A stretch of DNA of 64,000 bases from JBEKTW01 sp963727845 (GCA_963727845.1 CAVSHI010000001.1:372001-436000); one strand, 5' to 3'. Counted from the stretch's first letter, positions 26,211 through 35,282 are shown. Notes: generated by a model from the letters alone, not told the origin. A program made the numbers and translations.

Positions 26211-27548
26211 ATGAAATCTTCTGCACTCCGACAAGAGGAAGCTAAAGGCCTCAGGCGAACTTTCCGTGCTTTGCGTTTTCGAAATTACCGACTTTTCTTC
26301 GGCGGGCAGCTTATTTCGCTCATCGGAACCTGGATGCAACAGATCGCGGTGACGTGGCTTGTCTATCGTTTGACCAACTCGGCGTTTCTCCTGGGCACCG
26401 TAGGATTTGCGGCCCAGATGCCGCTGTTCATTATAAGTCCGTTTGCCGGAGTATTGGCCGACCGGCTCAACCGGCATCGCATCCTCGTTGCGACTCAAAC
26501 CCTCGCCATGGTTCAAGCGACGGTACTTGCCGTTCTCACCCTCACCGGGCACATTCAGATTATCCATATTATTCTGTTGAGCATTTTCCTGGGTCTGGTT
26601 AATGCATTTGACGTCCCCACCCGCCAGTCGTTCGTGCTGGAAATGATCGAGAACAAAGAAGATCTGGGCAATGCCATAGCGCTCAATTCCTCCATGTTTA
26701 ACGGTGCGAGACTCCTGGGTCCGTCAATCGCGGGTATTGTCATTGCCGCGATCGGGGAAGGATTGTGTTTTCTCCTGAACGCGCTAAGTTTTGTCGCTGT
26801 GATTATTGCATTACTTGCAATGCGAATCGCCCCACGGGAACGAAAAGTGGAATCGCGCGGAGTCTTGGAGGGATTCAAAGAAGGATTCAAATACGCATTC
26901 GGTTTCGCTCCGATCAAATACATTCTCCTGCTTCTTGCACTGGTGAGCGTCATGGGAATGCCCTATGCCGTTCTCATGCCGATTTTTGCCCGGGACATTC
27001 TCCATGGAGGTCCGCGCACACTGGGTTTCCTGATGGGCGCGACGGGGATGGGAGCGCTCACGGGAGCCATGTTCCTTGCTTCACGCAAGAGTGTTGCCGG
27101 ACTAAGCCGGTGGATACCGGCTGCGGCTTCGATTTTTGGAGCAGGACTTATCGCATTTTCATTCTCGCGCTCCTTGTGGCTATCGATGGGCTTGCTCTAC
27201 GTCGTGGGCTTCGGCATGATGGTACAAATGGCCTCGAGCAATTCGATCCTGCAGACAATTTCTGATGACGACAAACGAGGGCGCGTTATGAGTTTCTATG
27301 CTATGTCCTTCATGGGGATGGCGCCCTTCGGCAGTTTACTCGCCGGTAGCTTTGCCAGTGTCATCGGCGCTCCTACGACCCTGATGATCAGTGGAATCTG
27401 CTGTATCATCGGTGCCGCAGTTTTTGCAGCCAAACTCCCAAAGTTGCACGAGATCATTCATCCAATTTTCATGAAAATAGGCATAATCCCGGAGGTTTCT
27501 TCTGGAATCCAGGCGGCTGCCCAGCTAACAGTCCCACCGGAAGACTAG
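26211..27548 (+). CDS. MFS exporter of the EntS/MFS_3 type
   Basis: 445 residues with 12 expected membrane helices. N-terminal RALRFRNYRLFFGGQLISLIGTWMQQIAVTWLVY is the characteristic entry of the EntS/MFS_3 group, and the loop motif FAGVLADRLNRHRIL (A-motif) follows helix 2; FDVPTRQSFVLEMI and GPSIAGIVIAAIGEG are further family blocks. Such proteins export drugs or siderophores. Monocistronic; the following DUF4097 gene starts 66 bases after its stop. Confidence 0.92.
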   Translation: MKSSALRQEEAKGLRRTFRALRFRNYRLFFGGQLISLIGTWMQQIAVTWLVYRLTNSAFLLGTVGFAAQMPLFIISPFAGVLADRLNRHRILVATQTLAMVQATVLAVLTLTGHIQIIHIILLSIFLGLVNAFDVPTRQSFVLEMIENKEDLGNAIALNSSMFNGARLLGPSIAGIVIAAIGEGLCFLLNALSFVAVIIALLAMRIAPRERKVESRGVLEGFKEGFKYAFGFAPIKYILLLLALVSVMGMPYAVLMPIFARDILHGGPRTLGFLMGATGMGALTGAMFLASRKSVAGLSRWIPAAASIFGAGLIAFSFSRSLWLSMGLLYVVGFGMMVQMASSNSILQTISDDDKRGRVMSFYAMSFMGMAPFGSLLAGSFASVIGAPTTLMISGICCIIGAAVFAAKLPKLHEIIHPIFMKIGIIPEVSSGIQAAAQLTVPPED

Positions 27549-27614
27549 AAGGATGTAACTTCTCACATCGGGCCTCGTAAAGAAAGATGAATGTAAACTC
27601 TTAGCGAGGTAAGC

Positions 27615-28415
27615 ATGAAATTCACAGGTTTAGTTGTTCAGACAATACTCTGTGCGCTTCTCTTCAGTACGGCATCGGTTCTCGCACAGGAGATGCGCGA
27701 GGTCAAGAAAACCGTTGAGTTGAATAAGACCGGAGAAGTGACCATCGATACATATAAGGGAAGCATCACAATAGAGACCTGGGACAAACCGCAGGTGGAG
27801 ATCTATGCAAAGATCGAGCCCGACGGGTGGGATCGGCATGATAGGGAGAAGGTGCGTGACACAGAAATCAGAATCCATGATTCGCCGGAGCACGTCAGCA
27901 TCGAAACTGATTATGACGCGCTTAAATCACATTCCTCATGGTTCTTCGGCTTGTTCGGCGACGATGAGGGAAGCCTTCCCTTCGTACACTACACTATCAC
28001 CATGCCTTCAACGGCGCGTCTGCACATCAAAGATTACAAATCCGAGTCGAAAATCTCCGACCTCAACGCATCGATGGAGATGAACACCTATAAAGGGAAA
28101 GTTTCGATCAGGAACTTTGAGGGTTCGATCGACCTTGAAACGTACAAGGGGGAGATACGGACTGATTTCGCGAAACTCACGGGAGATTCACGATTTGAAA
28201 CGTACAAAGGCAGCATCGACATTACGTTGCCAAAAGGTGCGGGTTTTGAATTCGCCGGCGATATCGGGCGGCGAGCGGATTTCAACTCGGATTTCGATCT
28301 ATCCGTCAAAGGAAGGCATCGCAGTGCAGAGCGCTACAGCGGGCCGGTCAACGGCGGCGGACCCCTTCTGCGGGTGAATACCGAAAAAGGGGTAGTCAGG
28401 CTGAAAGAGAAGTAG
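27615..28415 (+). CDS. DUF4097-type beta-strand-repeat exported protein
   Basis: 266 residues with a signal peptide (VQTILCALLFSTASVLAQ). Repeated beta-helix rungs of the type GxxxIxTYKGSITIETWDK, NTYKGKVSIRNFEGSI, DLETYKGEIRTDFA and FETYKGSIDITLPKG identify the DUF4097 family. The family has no agreed function but is found in the envelope. The repeated TYKG turn is unusually regular (four or five copies). A hairpin-like region lies in the intergenic stretch after it. Confidence 0.86.
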   Translation: MKFTGLVVQTILCALLFSTASVLAQEMREVKKTVELNKTGEVTIDTYKGSITIETWDKPQVEIYAKIEPDGWDRHDREKVRDTEIRIHDSPEHVSIETDYDALKSHSSWFFGLFGDDEGSLPFVHYTITMPSTARLHIKDYKSESKISDLNASMEMNTYKGKVSIRNFEGSIDLETYKGEIRTDFAKLTGDSRFETYKGSIDITLPKGAGFEFAGDIGRRADFNSDFDLSVKGRHRSAERYSGPVNGGGPLLRVNTEKGVVRLKEK

Positions 28416-28517
28416 TCTCTTTCGGTGGAGATTCGCGAAAAGCGCAGAGCGATCCGTCCATATAGTATAATGGCCGGCACTCCTTGTTTCCAGACCGTGG
28501 TTGACCGGTGAACCGAA

Positions 28518-28967
28518 CTACCCGTGCGAGCGGGGGTTCACACGATATTGAGGCTTCTTCATCTTGTTTGCCATCTCTTCAATGCTTCTCGCTTTCAGCA
28601 TGTCAACGATAGAATCGCGGGACTCTCTCCATTGGTCATGCAGAGCGCAAGGGTCGGTCTTTGAGCACTCCGGAAACCCGAGAATGCAACCCTGCGTAAA
28701 ACTGGCACCGTCGATTGCCTCAATGATCTGGAGGAGATTGATCTTTTCGGAGGGTAATGCCAGCGCGAATCCACCGCTGGGGCCCTTGAGCGATTTTAGC
28801 AACCCCTTGTGCGTGAGATTTTGCAGGATTTTTCCCAGGAAGTGATAGGGAGTGTCCAGCTTCTGCGTCAGCTCCTTGATGGATGTCATTTCATCCTCCG
28901 GTTTCAAGGCAAGATACATCACCGCCTGTAAAGCATATTCGCATTGACGACTAAAAATTATGCTCAT
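28518..28967 (-). CDS. Rrf2-family transcriptional regulator
   Basis: 149 residues. Winged-helix DNA-binding block SRQCEYALQAVMYLAL and GGFALALPSEKINLLQIIEAIDG are typical. The three cysteines of an Fe-S-binding Rrf2 protein are present (CILGFPEC then SKTDPC, spacing 6 and 5), so it may sense redox state, nitric oxide or Fe-S status, as IscR and NsrR do. It lies 27 bases downstream of the archaemetzincin stop in the sensor operon described below. Confidence 0.93.
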   Translation of the reverse strand: MSIIFSRQCEYALQAVMYLALKPEDEMTSIKELTQKLDTPYHFLGKILQNLTHKGLLKSLKGPSGGFALALPSEKINLLQIIEAIDGASFTQGCILGFPECSKTDPCALHDQWRESRDSIVDMLKARSIEEMANKMKKPQYRVNPRSHG

Positions 28968-28994
28968 GAGATTTTCCGCTATGATTAGTGAATG

Positions 28995-29537
28995 TCATGA
29001 TGATTTTATTGTTCTTAAAAGAGAACTCTTGCATTCCAGGCACGGAGTTGCCCGCTTTAGGTCGATTTCCTCAACATAGGTGGATGAATGCATGACGCAG
29101 TCAAACCGGCGGCAATGATACAGACCGAACGTGTGGCCGAGTTCATGGATCATTTCCTTTTCCACCCTTTCCAGAAAAATCCTGTCGTCCTGCGGTATTC
29201 CATAAAACTGGTTCGCGAGCCGGTGAGTTGAGACGATCGCGGCCGATCCGTTGAATTGCGCTTCTCCATAGACAAATGTCAGGACCGGGACGTACAGATC
29301 AACATCCACGACGGCGATCCATTTTTCACCGTTCGGAGATACAGTTGCAAGGATTTGTGCGAGCAAAGCTGTCGAATTATACTGTCCACGGGAACTATCA
29401 AATGCCTTCTGAATATCGAGCGGACTCGGTTCGAGCCGGACCGGATGTTCGAAAATGCTTCCCGCCGAGGAAAGGAGCTGTTCGAACTTCTGCGCCGATA
29501 CAGATGAACCATTGAGAACATGAATCACGGTCGTCAC
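28995..29537 (-). CDS. amzA: Archaemetzincin (M54 metallopeptidase)
   Basis: 180 residues. The zinc motif HELGHTFGLYH spans residues 131-141 (His131, Glu132, His135, His141), followed by the archaemetzincin-specific cysteines Cys142 and Cys147 and the Met turn in CVMHSS, and a CxxC pair at 166 and 169. The second zinc site of the family is therefore probably complete. Physiological substrates of archaemetzincins are not known. Its ATG overlaps the stop of the sigma-54 regulator by 4 bases, so translation is coupled. Members are much commoner in archaea and eukaryotes than in bacteria. Confidence 0.93.
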   Translation of the reverse strand: MTTVIHVLNGSSVSAQKFEQLLSSAGSIFEHPVRLEPSPLDIQKAFDSSRGQYNSTALLAQILATVSPNGEKWIAVVDVDLYVPVLTFVYGEAQFNGSAAIVSTHRLANQFYGIPQDDRIFLERVEKEMIHELGHTFGLYHCRRFDCVMHSSTYVEEIDLKRATPCLECKSSLLRTIKSS

Positions 29538-30880
29538 GCAGGCTTCTGTAACCCATACTTCTCAATTTTGTGGTATAAAGTGACCCTGTCAATATCGAGT
29601 ATGTCGGCGGACCGGGAGATATTCCAGTGGTTCTGTTCCAGAATCTCCATGATGTGCTCCTTTTCCATTTCTGCAAGCGATCCACAGGCGGGCTTCTTCT
29701 TTTTCTCGCTCAATTGGAACGGCAGGTCCTCCGGACGGATGCTCGGTGGCGTGCCGATGACCATCGCACGCTCGAGGGCGTTTTCCAATTCCCTCACATT
29801 CCCAGGCCAGTCATACCGGACCAGGATGTCCATCGCATCCGATGAGATGTCGGTAATGGGCTTTCCGATCGCCTGCGCGTATTTTCCTGCAAAATAATTT
29901 GCGAGGAGGGGAATGTCGGATTTCCGTTCCCGCAGCGGGGGCACGACGATGGTGAAAACATTGAGGCGGTAGTAGAGGTCTTCCCGGAAGTCGCCGTCCT
30001 GCATTGCCTTTTCCAGGTCTTTGTTTGTCGCGCAGATTATCCGGAAATCCACGTTGATGATATTGTTGCCCCCGACTCTCGTGAATTGCTTCGTTTCCAG
30101 AACCCGGAGCAGGTCCATCTGAGTCTTCACGTCGATGTTGCCCACCTCGTCCAGGAAAAGTGTGCCCCCGTCGGCAAGCTCGAGCTTGCCTTTTCTCCGG
30201 TACTGCGCGCCTGTGAATGCCCCGCGTTCGTGGCCGAAAAGCTCGCTTTCGAGAATTCCTGGCGGCAGCGCGCCGCAGTTCACCGTTACCAGTGGAAAAT
30301 AGCGTCGCTGGCTGTTGCTGTGGATGGCGCGGGCAATGATCTCCTTGCCGGTTCCGCTTTCCCCCCGGATCATGACGGTCGTATCCGTTCCCGCGACCGT
30401 CTGGATCATTTCGTACACCTTCTTCATTTGCGGTGAATCCCCGATAATGTCGTTCACCTTCGAGACCTCCGAAAACTGTTCCTTCAGTTTGGTATTCTCA
30501 TTGGAGAGCGCTCGTTGCTTCAAGGCATTGGTAATGAGATGCGAGAGATGATCGGGGTCGACGGGCTTCGTCACGTAATCGAATGCACCGCTCTTGAGCG
30601 CCTGGACGGCCGTGTCCACCGAAGCGTGCGCGGTGATAAAGATAATGGTGACAGTGGAGTCGATCTCCCTGATGCGCTGCTGGAGTTCCATCCCGTCCAT
30701 TCCGGGCATTTTGATGTCCAGCAGAATAATGTCCCATCTCCGGGATTGGAGCTGACGCAGCCCCGCGGCGGCATTCTCGGCCGTGCCGACAAGGAAACCG
30801 TCTTCGTTGAACCACTTTGAGAGGGAATCTCTCACGATGCTTTCATCGTCGATGATCAGGATGGAATTCTTGCCGTTCAT
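29534..30880 (-). CDS. NtrC-family sigma-54-dependent response regulator
   Basis: 448 residues. Receiver domain (about 1-120) with phospho-acceptor Asp55 in ILLDIKMPG; AAA+ domain with Walker A GESGTGKE (173-180) and the sigma-54 contact loop GAFTGA (220-225); C-terminal Fis-type helix-turn-helix ending RSADILDIDRVTLYHKIEKYGL. It should activate transcription from sigma-54 promoters when phosphorylated by the kinase encoded upstream, whose stop overlaps its start by 4 bases. A sigma-54 promoter match lies in front of the operon, suggesting autoregulation; others lie in front of PFOR and the hydrogenase operon. Confidence 0.97.
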   Translation of the reverse strand: MNGKNSILIIDDESIVRDSLSKWFNEDGFLVGTAENAAAGLRQLQSRRWDIILLDIKMPGMDGMELQQRIREIDSTVTIIFITAHASVDTAVQALKSGAFDYVTKPVDPDHLSHLITNALKQRALSNENTKLKEQFSEVSKVNDIIGDSPQMKKVYEMIQTVAGTDTTVMIRGESGTGKEIIARAIHSNSQRRYFPLVTVNCGALPPGILESELFGHERGAFTGAQYRRKGKLELADGGTLFLDEVGNIDVKTQMDLLRVLETKQFTRVGGNNIINVDFRIICATNKDLEKAMQDGDFREDLYYRLNVFTIVVPPLRERKSDIPLLANYFAGKYAQAIGKPITDISSDAMDILVRYDWPGNVRELENALERAMVIGTPPSIRPEDLPFQLSEKKKKPACGSLAEMEKEHIMEILEQNHWNISRSADILDIDRVTLYHKIEKYGLQKPA

Positions 30881-32523
30881 ATTGTGTCCTTTGCGAGTAG
30901 TGATTCTACGCTCTTCGTCTGGTGAGGGATGATGCTCATGTGGGGAAACGTCAGCGTGAAGGTTGTGCCTTTACCCGGGGTCGAGGTGACGGCAATTTTG
31001 CCGCCATGTCGCTCAACGATCCCATAGACTACGGACAGGCCGAGACCGACCCCCTTCACCTCTTTCTTCGTGGAAAAGAAAGGCTCGAAGATATGGGGAA
31101 TGTCTTCCGGCAAAATGCCCGCGCCGGTGTCGGAGACCGTAATGGTAACTTCTCCGTCGGGTCCAGCCTGGGCGACATCAAGATGAATTGTTCCGCCTTC
31201 CGGCATCGATTCCACTGCGTTGACCAGGAGCGCCACGAGCGCCTGTTGAATCTGATTCTCGTCGCACACCAGCATGATTGTGCCACTCTGGAAACCGGTT
31301 TGGAGATTGACGTTTGAAATCGTGAGATGATGCTGTACGAGTTGTGTCGCTCGTTCGACGATCTCCTTCACCTGGGCAACGTTGAATTCTCCGACCTGTT
31401 TTCTGGAGAACAGAAGTAAATTTTTGACGATGTTTCCGCATCGGTCGGTTTCTCGCGCGATAATCTCGATGTCTTCGAGCGCCTGGCGGTCTATCGCGGT
31501 TGGTGATTCAATTTTTCTGATGCGCCGGGCAATCAACTTTGCATAGGTGAGGATTGCCTCAAGCGGATTGTTCAGCTCGTGCGCAACGGTGGCTGAGAGT
31601 TTGCCAAGAGATGCCATCTTTTCAATTTGAAGAATTTGCGCGTGGATTGATGTGAGCTCGTCTGTCTTCTCGCGAATTCGTTCCTGGAGTGTTGCGGCCC
31701 ATCGTCGGTTCTCTTCTTTCTCGTGTTGAAGCGACATCGTCATTTCGTTGAACGCCTGGGCGAGTTTCCCCAGCTCATCCCTCGAACGGATCAGAATTTG
31801 GTGGTCAAGGTTGCCCGACGAAATCTGTTTTACACCGAGCATCAGTTTCCTGACCGGTTTGGTAACCGTAGTTGAGAGGAAGATGATGGAAATGAAAGCC
31901 ACGACCGCGATGCTGCCGACCGCATAGGAAATCATTGTCTGCCGGGCTTGCGCGATGCCCCTGTCGACCTGTTCCAACGACATCCGGACGTCGAGGACGC
32001 CGAGAACGGTTTTATCGGCCGGATGAGCGTGGCAATCTGCGTCCGAGCACGAAGTTTCATTGTGAATGGGATCGATTAATCCGAAAACACGATAACCCCT
32101 CGGGGATGTGTAAATCCTCGAGCGATTGCTCGTTGGCAGCGATTCAAACGGCTTTGCCTGGTCGTGGCAAATGTAACAGGCCTCCGCGTGCATGTCGACG
32201 ACCGTATGTTCCTCCTGCTTTTCAGTCGAGAACATGATCTCGCCGCGCTTGTTGTAAATGCGGATTCCTTCAACTCCCGGCTCTTTTCCGATCGTCGTGA
32301 TAATTTGATACACATCTTCTTTTCGATTCAGCAGCATGCCGTAGTGTGTCGATTTCTTTATGACGTCGCTCATGCCGTTAGCGCTCTCCAATCGTGAGCT
32401 CAGCAATTGCTCAGTATGAAATTGGATGGCGAAATACGAATAGAACCCGAAGAGCACAAGAAGGACGACAAGTGATCCCACGAGGACACGAAAGCTCAGC
32501 GTATGGAAGTAAGATGTACTCAT
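30877..32523 (-). CDS. Sensor histidine kinase with c-type heme-binding periplasmic domain
   Basis: 548 residues. Two membrane helices (about 10-33 and 198-219) flank a periplasmic domain of about 165 residues that holds Cys-Tyr-Ile-Cys-His at 116-120, a standard CxxCH heme c site, and Cys-Ser-Asp-Ala-Asp-Cys-His at 159-165, a CxxxxCH-type site. A HAMP domain (220-272), HisKA with His315 in ATVAHELNNP, and a full HATPase domain (DENQIQQALVALLVNAVES, DTGAGI, GVGLGLSVVYG) follow. It is likely a redox or gas sensor. It is coupled to the sigma-54 regulator by a 4-base overlap. Confidence 0.93.
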   Translation of the reverse strand: MSTSYFHTLSFRVLVGSLVVLLVLFGFYSYFAIQFHTEQLLSSRLESANGMSDVIKKSTHYGMLLNRKEDVYQIITTIGKEPGVEGIRIYNKRGEIMFSTEKQEEHTVVDMHAEACYICHDQAKPFESLPTSNRSRIYTSPRGYRVFGLIDPIHNETSCSDADCHAHPADKTVLGVLDVRMSLEQVDRGIAQARQTMISYAVGSIAVVAFISIIFLSTTVTKPVRKLMLGVKQISSGNLDHQILIRSRDELGKLAQAFNEMTMSLQHEKEENRRWAATLQERIREKTDELTSIHAQILQIEKMASLGKLSATVAHELNNPLEAILTYAKLIARRIRKIESPTAIDRQALEDIEIIARETDRCGNIVKNLLLFSRKQVGEFNVAQVKEIVERATQLVQHHLTISNVNLQTGFQSGTIMLVCDENQIQQALVALLVNAVESMPEGGTIHLDVAQAGPDGEVTITVSDTGAGILPEDIPHIFEPFFSTKKEVKGVGLGLSVVYGIVERHGGKIAVTSTPGKGTTFTLTFPHMSIIPHQTKSVESLLAKDTI

Positions 32524-32541
32524 ACCAGAGTACTCTAAAGG

Positions 32542-32556
32542 GCAAACTTTATGCCA
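32542..32556 (-). promoter_or_regulatory. Sigma-54 promoter match in front of the heme kinase operon
   Basis: On the minus strand TGGCATAAAGTTTGC matches TGGCAC-N5-TTGC except for the last base of the first box. The GG and GC are exactly ten bases apart. The expected start (about 32530) would leave only about seven bases before the kinase ATG at 32523, so the leader would be very short. A 14-base near-palindrome, GGGACCGCGGACCC (32665-32678), lies about 110 bases upstream and could be an activator site. Confidence 0.6.
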
Positions 32557-32703
32557 TGAAGAGACCTGGAAGGGGGTGAAACTTGGTGCTTATTTGCGCG
32601 CCATTATCACAGGTGCAAAACAGAGGGAATGGTATTATTAGTTTTGAGAAAGGGGAAAAGTCGTGGGACCGCGGACCCTGGACGGAATTCGATCAATCGT
32701 ACT

Positions 32704-33459
32704 TCATCCGAACACTTCCCGGATCAATTCAAAGTACCGGCGGACGCCGAGCATGGCGGAGACGTTCTGCAATTTTTGTCCCCCGTCTGCCATCGTCATT
32801 CCAACGGCGCTGTCGGGTGCTTTGAGCGCGCCGGCTACGAGGCTGTGAAACCGCGACATGTCTTCTGAATACAAGTCTCGCAGTTGTTCCTTGCTCAGTA
32901 AATTTTCCGTCCGGTGCTCGTCATTCCGGGTTTCGAGTTCAAAAAGCCATCCCGCATTTTCCGGATCGAGGCAGACGATGTGCGGTTCTTCTGCGATCCG
33001 GGGATTGATCTTTCGCACGACTCCGTCGCTGGGAGATTTCACCGGGATGGTTCCGCCTTCGAGGACGATCCAGAAACAACATTCGTTTTGTCTGACGCTG
33101 TCCTCGGTCGCGGGAAGCACGATAGCTTTCGGCGACAGTAGAATCGAAGCAAACTCGGGTTCGAGTCCGACGCGCATGACCGTATCGCCGACGGCCTGAA
33201 TCCAGCAATGATTTCGGCTATAGAGAAACCCCGGCAGTACCGGTTCCGTGGGGCGGAGGGATCCGTCGGGACGAGCGACCCCGGCCTGGTTTCTGTTCTT
33301 CGAAAACATCGTTTGCAGCGCCTGGTCGAGTTCACAGCGATCGCATTCAAAATTGCGGTCGCAAAGCTGGTACGTGAGTACACCCGCGGTCATCCACACG
33401 CAGCGGAATTGCGGAGAGGTGAACATGTGATGTCTGCTATCTTCCGATGAGAATTTCAT
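32704..33459 (-). CDS. Soluble GcvH-like protein with an N-terminal Cys motif
   Basis: 251 residues from the ATG at 33459 (AGGA eight bases upstream; it overlaps the end of the NrfD-like gene). N-terminal CDRNFECDRC (Cys33, Cys39, Cys42) may bind metal. A GcvH-like barrel (about 76-175) follows, from SRNHCWI to ENAGWLFEL, with the beta-turn SPSDGVV. At the place of the lipoyl lysine it has Gly135, so it is probably not lipoylated. A helical tail ends the protein (VSAMLGVRRYFELIREVFG). It is the last gene of a redox operon with NrfD- and HybA-like subunits. Confidence 0.78.
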   Translation of the reverse strand: MKFSSEDSRHHMFTSPQFRCVWMTAGVLTYQLCDRNFECDRCELDQALQTMFSKNRNQAGVARPDGSLRPTEPVLPGFLYSRNHCWIQAVGDTVMRVGLEPEFASILLSPKAIVLPATEDSVRQNECCFWIVLEGGTIPVKSPSDGVVRKINPRIAEEPHIVCLDPENAGWLFELETRNDEHRTENLLSKEQLRDLYSEDMSRFHSLVAGALKAPDSAVGMTMADGGQKLQNVSAMLGVRRYFELIREVFG

Positions 33460-34651
33460 TGGTCTGTTCCTGATTGCTTTGTTCTGAAACTTGATAGAGG
33501 TCTTCACTGAGGTCATGGAAACCGGCCGTCTCCACGGGATGTTCATGACCGAAGAGCGGGAGATACCGTGCCGCAAGCGAGAATACTCCGAATCCCACCG
33601 TAACGATTGCCATGGTAATCGTTATTTCCATCCAGGAGGGGAAGTAGGATACGCCGGCCCAGGCTTCCATTCCCGTGATGCTGATGTTCATGCGGTTCAG
33701 GATAAATCCGATAATGATCATGACGGCGCCCGCGAAGAGTCCGCGCGGATGCTCTCTGATCCGTGCGATGCTCAGCAAGACGAGAGGGCCAATGACGCCG
33801 ACAACGATTTCGAGCCAGTAAAGGTACGTTTCGATTCTGGGCACGAAGAGAAGGGGAAAAGCTGAGCGCGTTGACAGATCCATGATCTTCATCGTCAGGT
33901 AGACTGCAAGCATGACCACCCCGAAACGGGCAACGTCGGCCAGCAAGGGAAGTTCCAGTCCCTTCTTGAATGATCGTGCGCTGAGGAAGGATTCAAAGAT
34001 GATCATTGCGCAGCCGACGCATATTGCTGAAACATAAAAAAACAACGGGAGATACGGCGAATACCACAGTCCGTACAGTTTCTCCGGGACGATGAGGTAC
34101 AAAGAGCCGAGAGACGACTGGTGAAGCGTGGAGAGCAGAACGCCGAGAATGATCAGGGGCACCGTCACTCGTTTCAGGGCTTTTTGTAATCCGGTGAGCT
34201 TGAATTTTTCCAGGATTATGGGTGAAAGCTCCAATGAGAGTACGGTTGTATACAACATGACGCACCATGCAACTTCGAACATGACGGAATGGGGGTTCCA
34301 CATGATGATGGCGTGCCAGATCTGCAGCGGCCTGCCGAGGTCGAACATGAGAGCGACGATGACAAGAACATACCCCAGGAACGCCGTCAGGATTGTGGGG
34401 CGGAGAATTGGTTCAAAACGCTTGAGGTTGAATATGTGAACCATCGCGACGAGTGTGAATCCACCTGCGGCCAAACCTACTCCGCACAGCACATCGAAGC
34501 CGATCCATAATCCCCAGGGAAATTGGTCGCTCAGGTGTGTGGCAGCGCCCAGGCCCTTGACGAAGCGGATGTAGGTCACGTATGCGGCGGCGACAAGAAT
34601 GATGCCCGCAAAAACCCTCCAGAAAGTGAGATGCTTGAGATATTTTTTCAT
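33437..34651 (-). CDS. NrfD/HybB-like integral membrane subunit
   Basis: 404 residues with about ten membrane helices. Start FWRVFAGIILVAAAYVTYIRF, FPWGLWIGFDVLCGVGLAAGGFTLV, MFDLGRPLQIWHAI and FVPRIETYLYWLEI resemble HybB, DsrP and related quinone-reactive subunits of the NrfD superfamily. These exchange electrons with the quinone pool in partnership with a four-cluster Fe-S protein, as encoded here just upstream (34658-35455). The gene starts 6 bases after that gene's stop and overlaps the soluble GcvH-like gene downstream. Confidence 0.93.
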   Translation of the reverse strand: MKKYLKHLTFWRVFAGIILVAAAYVTYIRFVKGLGAATHLSDQFPWGLWIGFDVLCGVGLAAGGFTLVAMVHIFNLKRFEPILRPTILTAFLGYVLVIVALMFDLGRPLQIWHAIIMWNPHSVMFEVAWCVMLYTTVLSLELSPIILEKFKLTGLQKALKRVTVPLIILGVLLSTLHQSSLGSLYLIVPEKLYGLWYSPYLPLFFYVSAICVGCAMIIFESFLSARSFKKGLELPLLADVARFGVVMLAVYLTMKIMDLSTRSAFPLLFVPRIETYLYWLEIVVGVIGPLVLLSIARIREHPRGLFAGAVMIIIGFILNRMNISITGMEAWAGVSYFPSWMEITITMAIVTVGFGVFSLAARYLPLFGHEHPVETAGFHDLSEDLYQVSEQSNQEQTNEILIGR

Positions 34652-34727
34652 GGCCGGTTACTTCAGTCTTTTACTGTCGATGTTTTTTTCTTTGCCGGAG
34701 GTGTGCTCCAGGTCGTGAAGTTTCTTT

Positions 34728-35282
34728 TCATAATCCTGAACTTCCTTCCTGCGGTTGGTGATCCACCAGATTCCGTACAGGAACACTCCGCCGACCGTGA
34801 CAACGGACGGAATTTTCTGAGAGGGCGTTCCAGGTGAGCATCGGGAGCGCAGTACTTTCGAGTTGCGTCTTGAATCCGAGCTGTTCGAACGGGACACTCG
34901 ACAAATAGAGGATGGACGTCCCGCCGACCTGTTCGATTCCATAGATGCGGTCGATGTATTTCCCCGGCTCTGCCTTGATTCTCTCGTAGGCTTCCCGTAT
35001 CAGGTCGTCGCGGTCGCCGAATTTCGTCGCGCCTGTCGGACAGGCTTCAGCGCACGCGGTTTGCAGTCCCTGTTTAATACGGTCGTAACAGAAACGGCAT
35101 TTCTGGACGCGGGGATAATTGCTCGTCCACTCGTACCTCGGCACCTGGAACGGGCACGCCTGGATACAATAGCGGCAACCGATGCATTTTGCCTCATCAT
35201 AGAGCACCGGTCCTCCGGCGTTTTGGTGAACGCACCGACCGGGCACACGGAAGCGCACGTCGGGTCGTTGCAATGCTGGCAC
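34728..35282 (-). CDS. C-terminal part of HybA-like four-cluster Fe-S protein (frameshifted)
   Basis: This reading frame supplies CIGCRYCIQACPF and CRFCYDRIKQ...ACAEACP, clusters three and four of a HybA/NrfC-like ferredoxin subunit, starting at about GGPVLYDEAKCIGC (about 35220). It leaves the true frame again near 34815: the C-terminal membrane helix (KIPSVVTVGGVFLYGIWWI) and the tail ending at 34658 are in a third frame. The whole gene therefore runs from 35455 down to 34658 with two apparent frameshifts. Together with the NrfD-like subunit it would carry electrons to or from the quinone pool. It has no Tat signal, so it faces the cytoplasm. Confidence 0.8.
   Translation of the reverse strand: MPALQRPDVRFRVPGRCVHQNAGGPVLYDEAKCIGCRYCIQACPFQVPRYEWTSNYPRVQKCRFCYDRIKQGLQTACAEACPTGATKFGDRDDLIREAYERIKAEPGKYIDRIYGIEQVGGTSILYLSSVPFEQLGFKTQLESTALPMLTWNALSENSVRCHGRRSVPVRNLVDHQPQEGSSGL

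Noticed and set aside
28508..28541. GTGAACC...GGTTCAC hairpin between the DUF4097 and Rrf2 genes as terminator
   Set aside because: No T-run on either side, and it overlaps the Rrf2 3' coding end.
32583..32825. 80-residue plus-strand ORF before the GcvH-like gene
   Set aside because: Partly antisense to the GcvH-like gene and across the promoter; no ribosome site or conserved motif.
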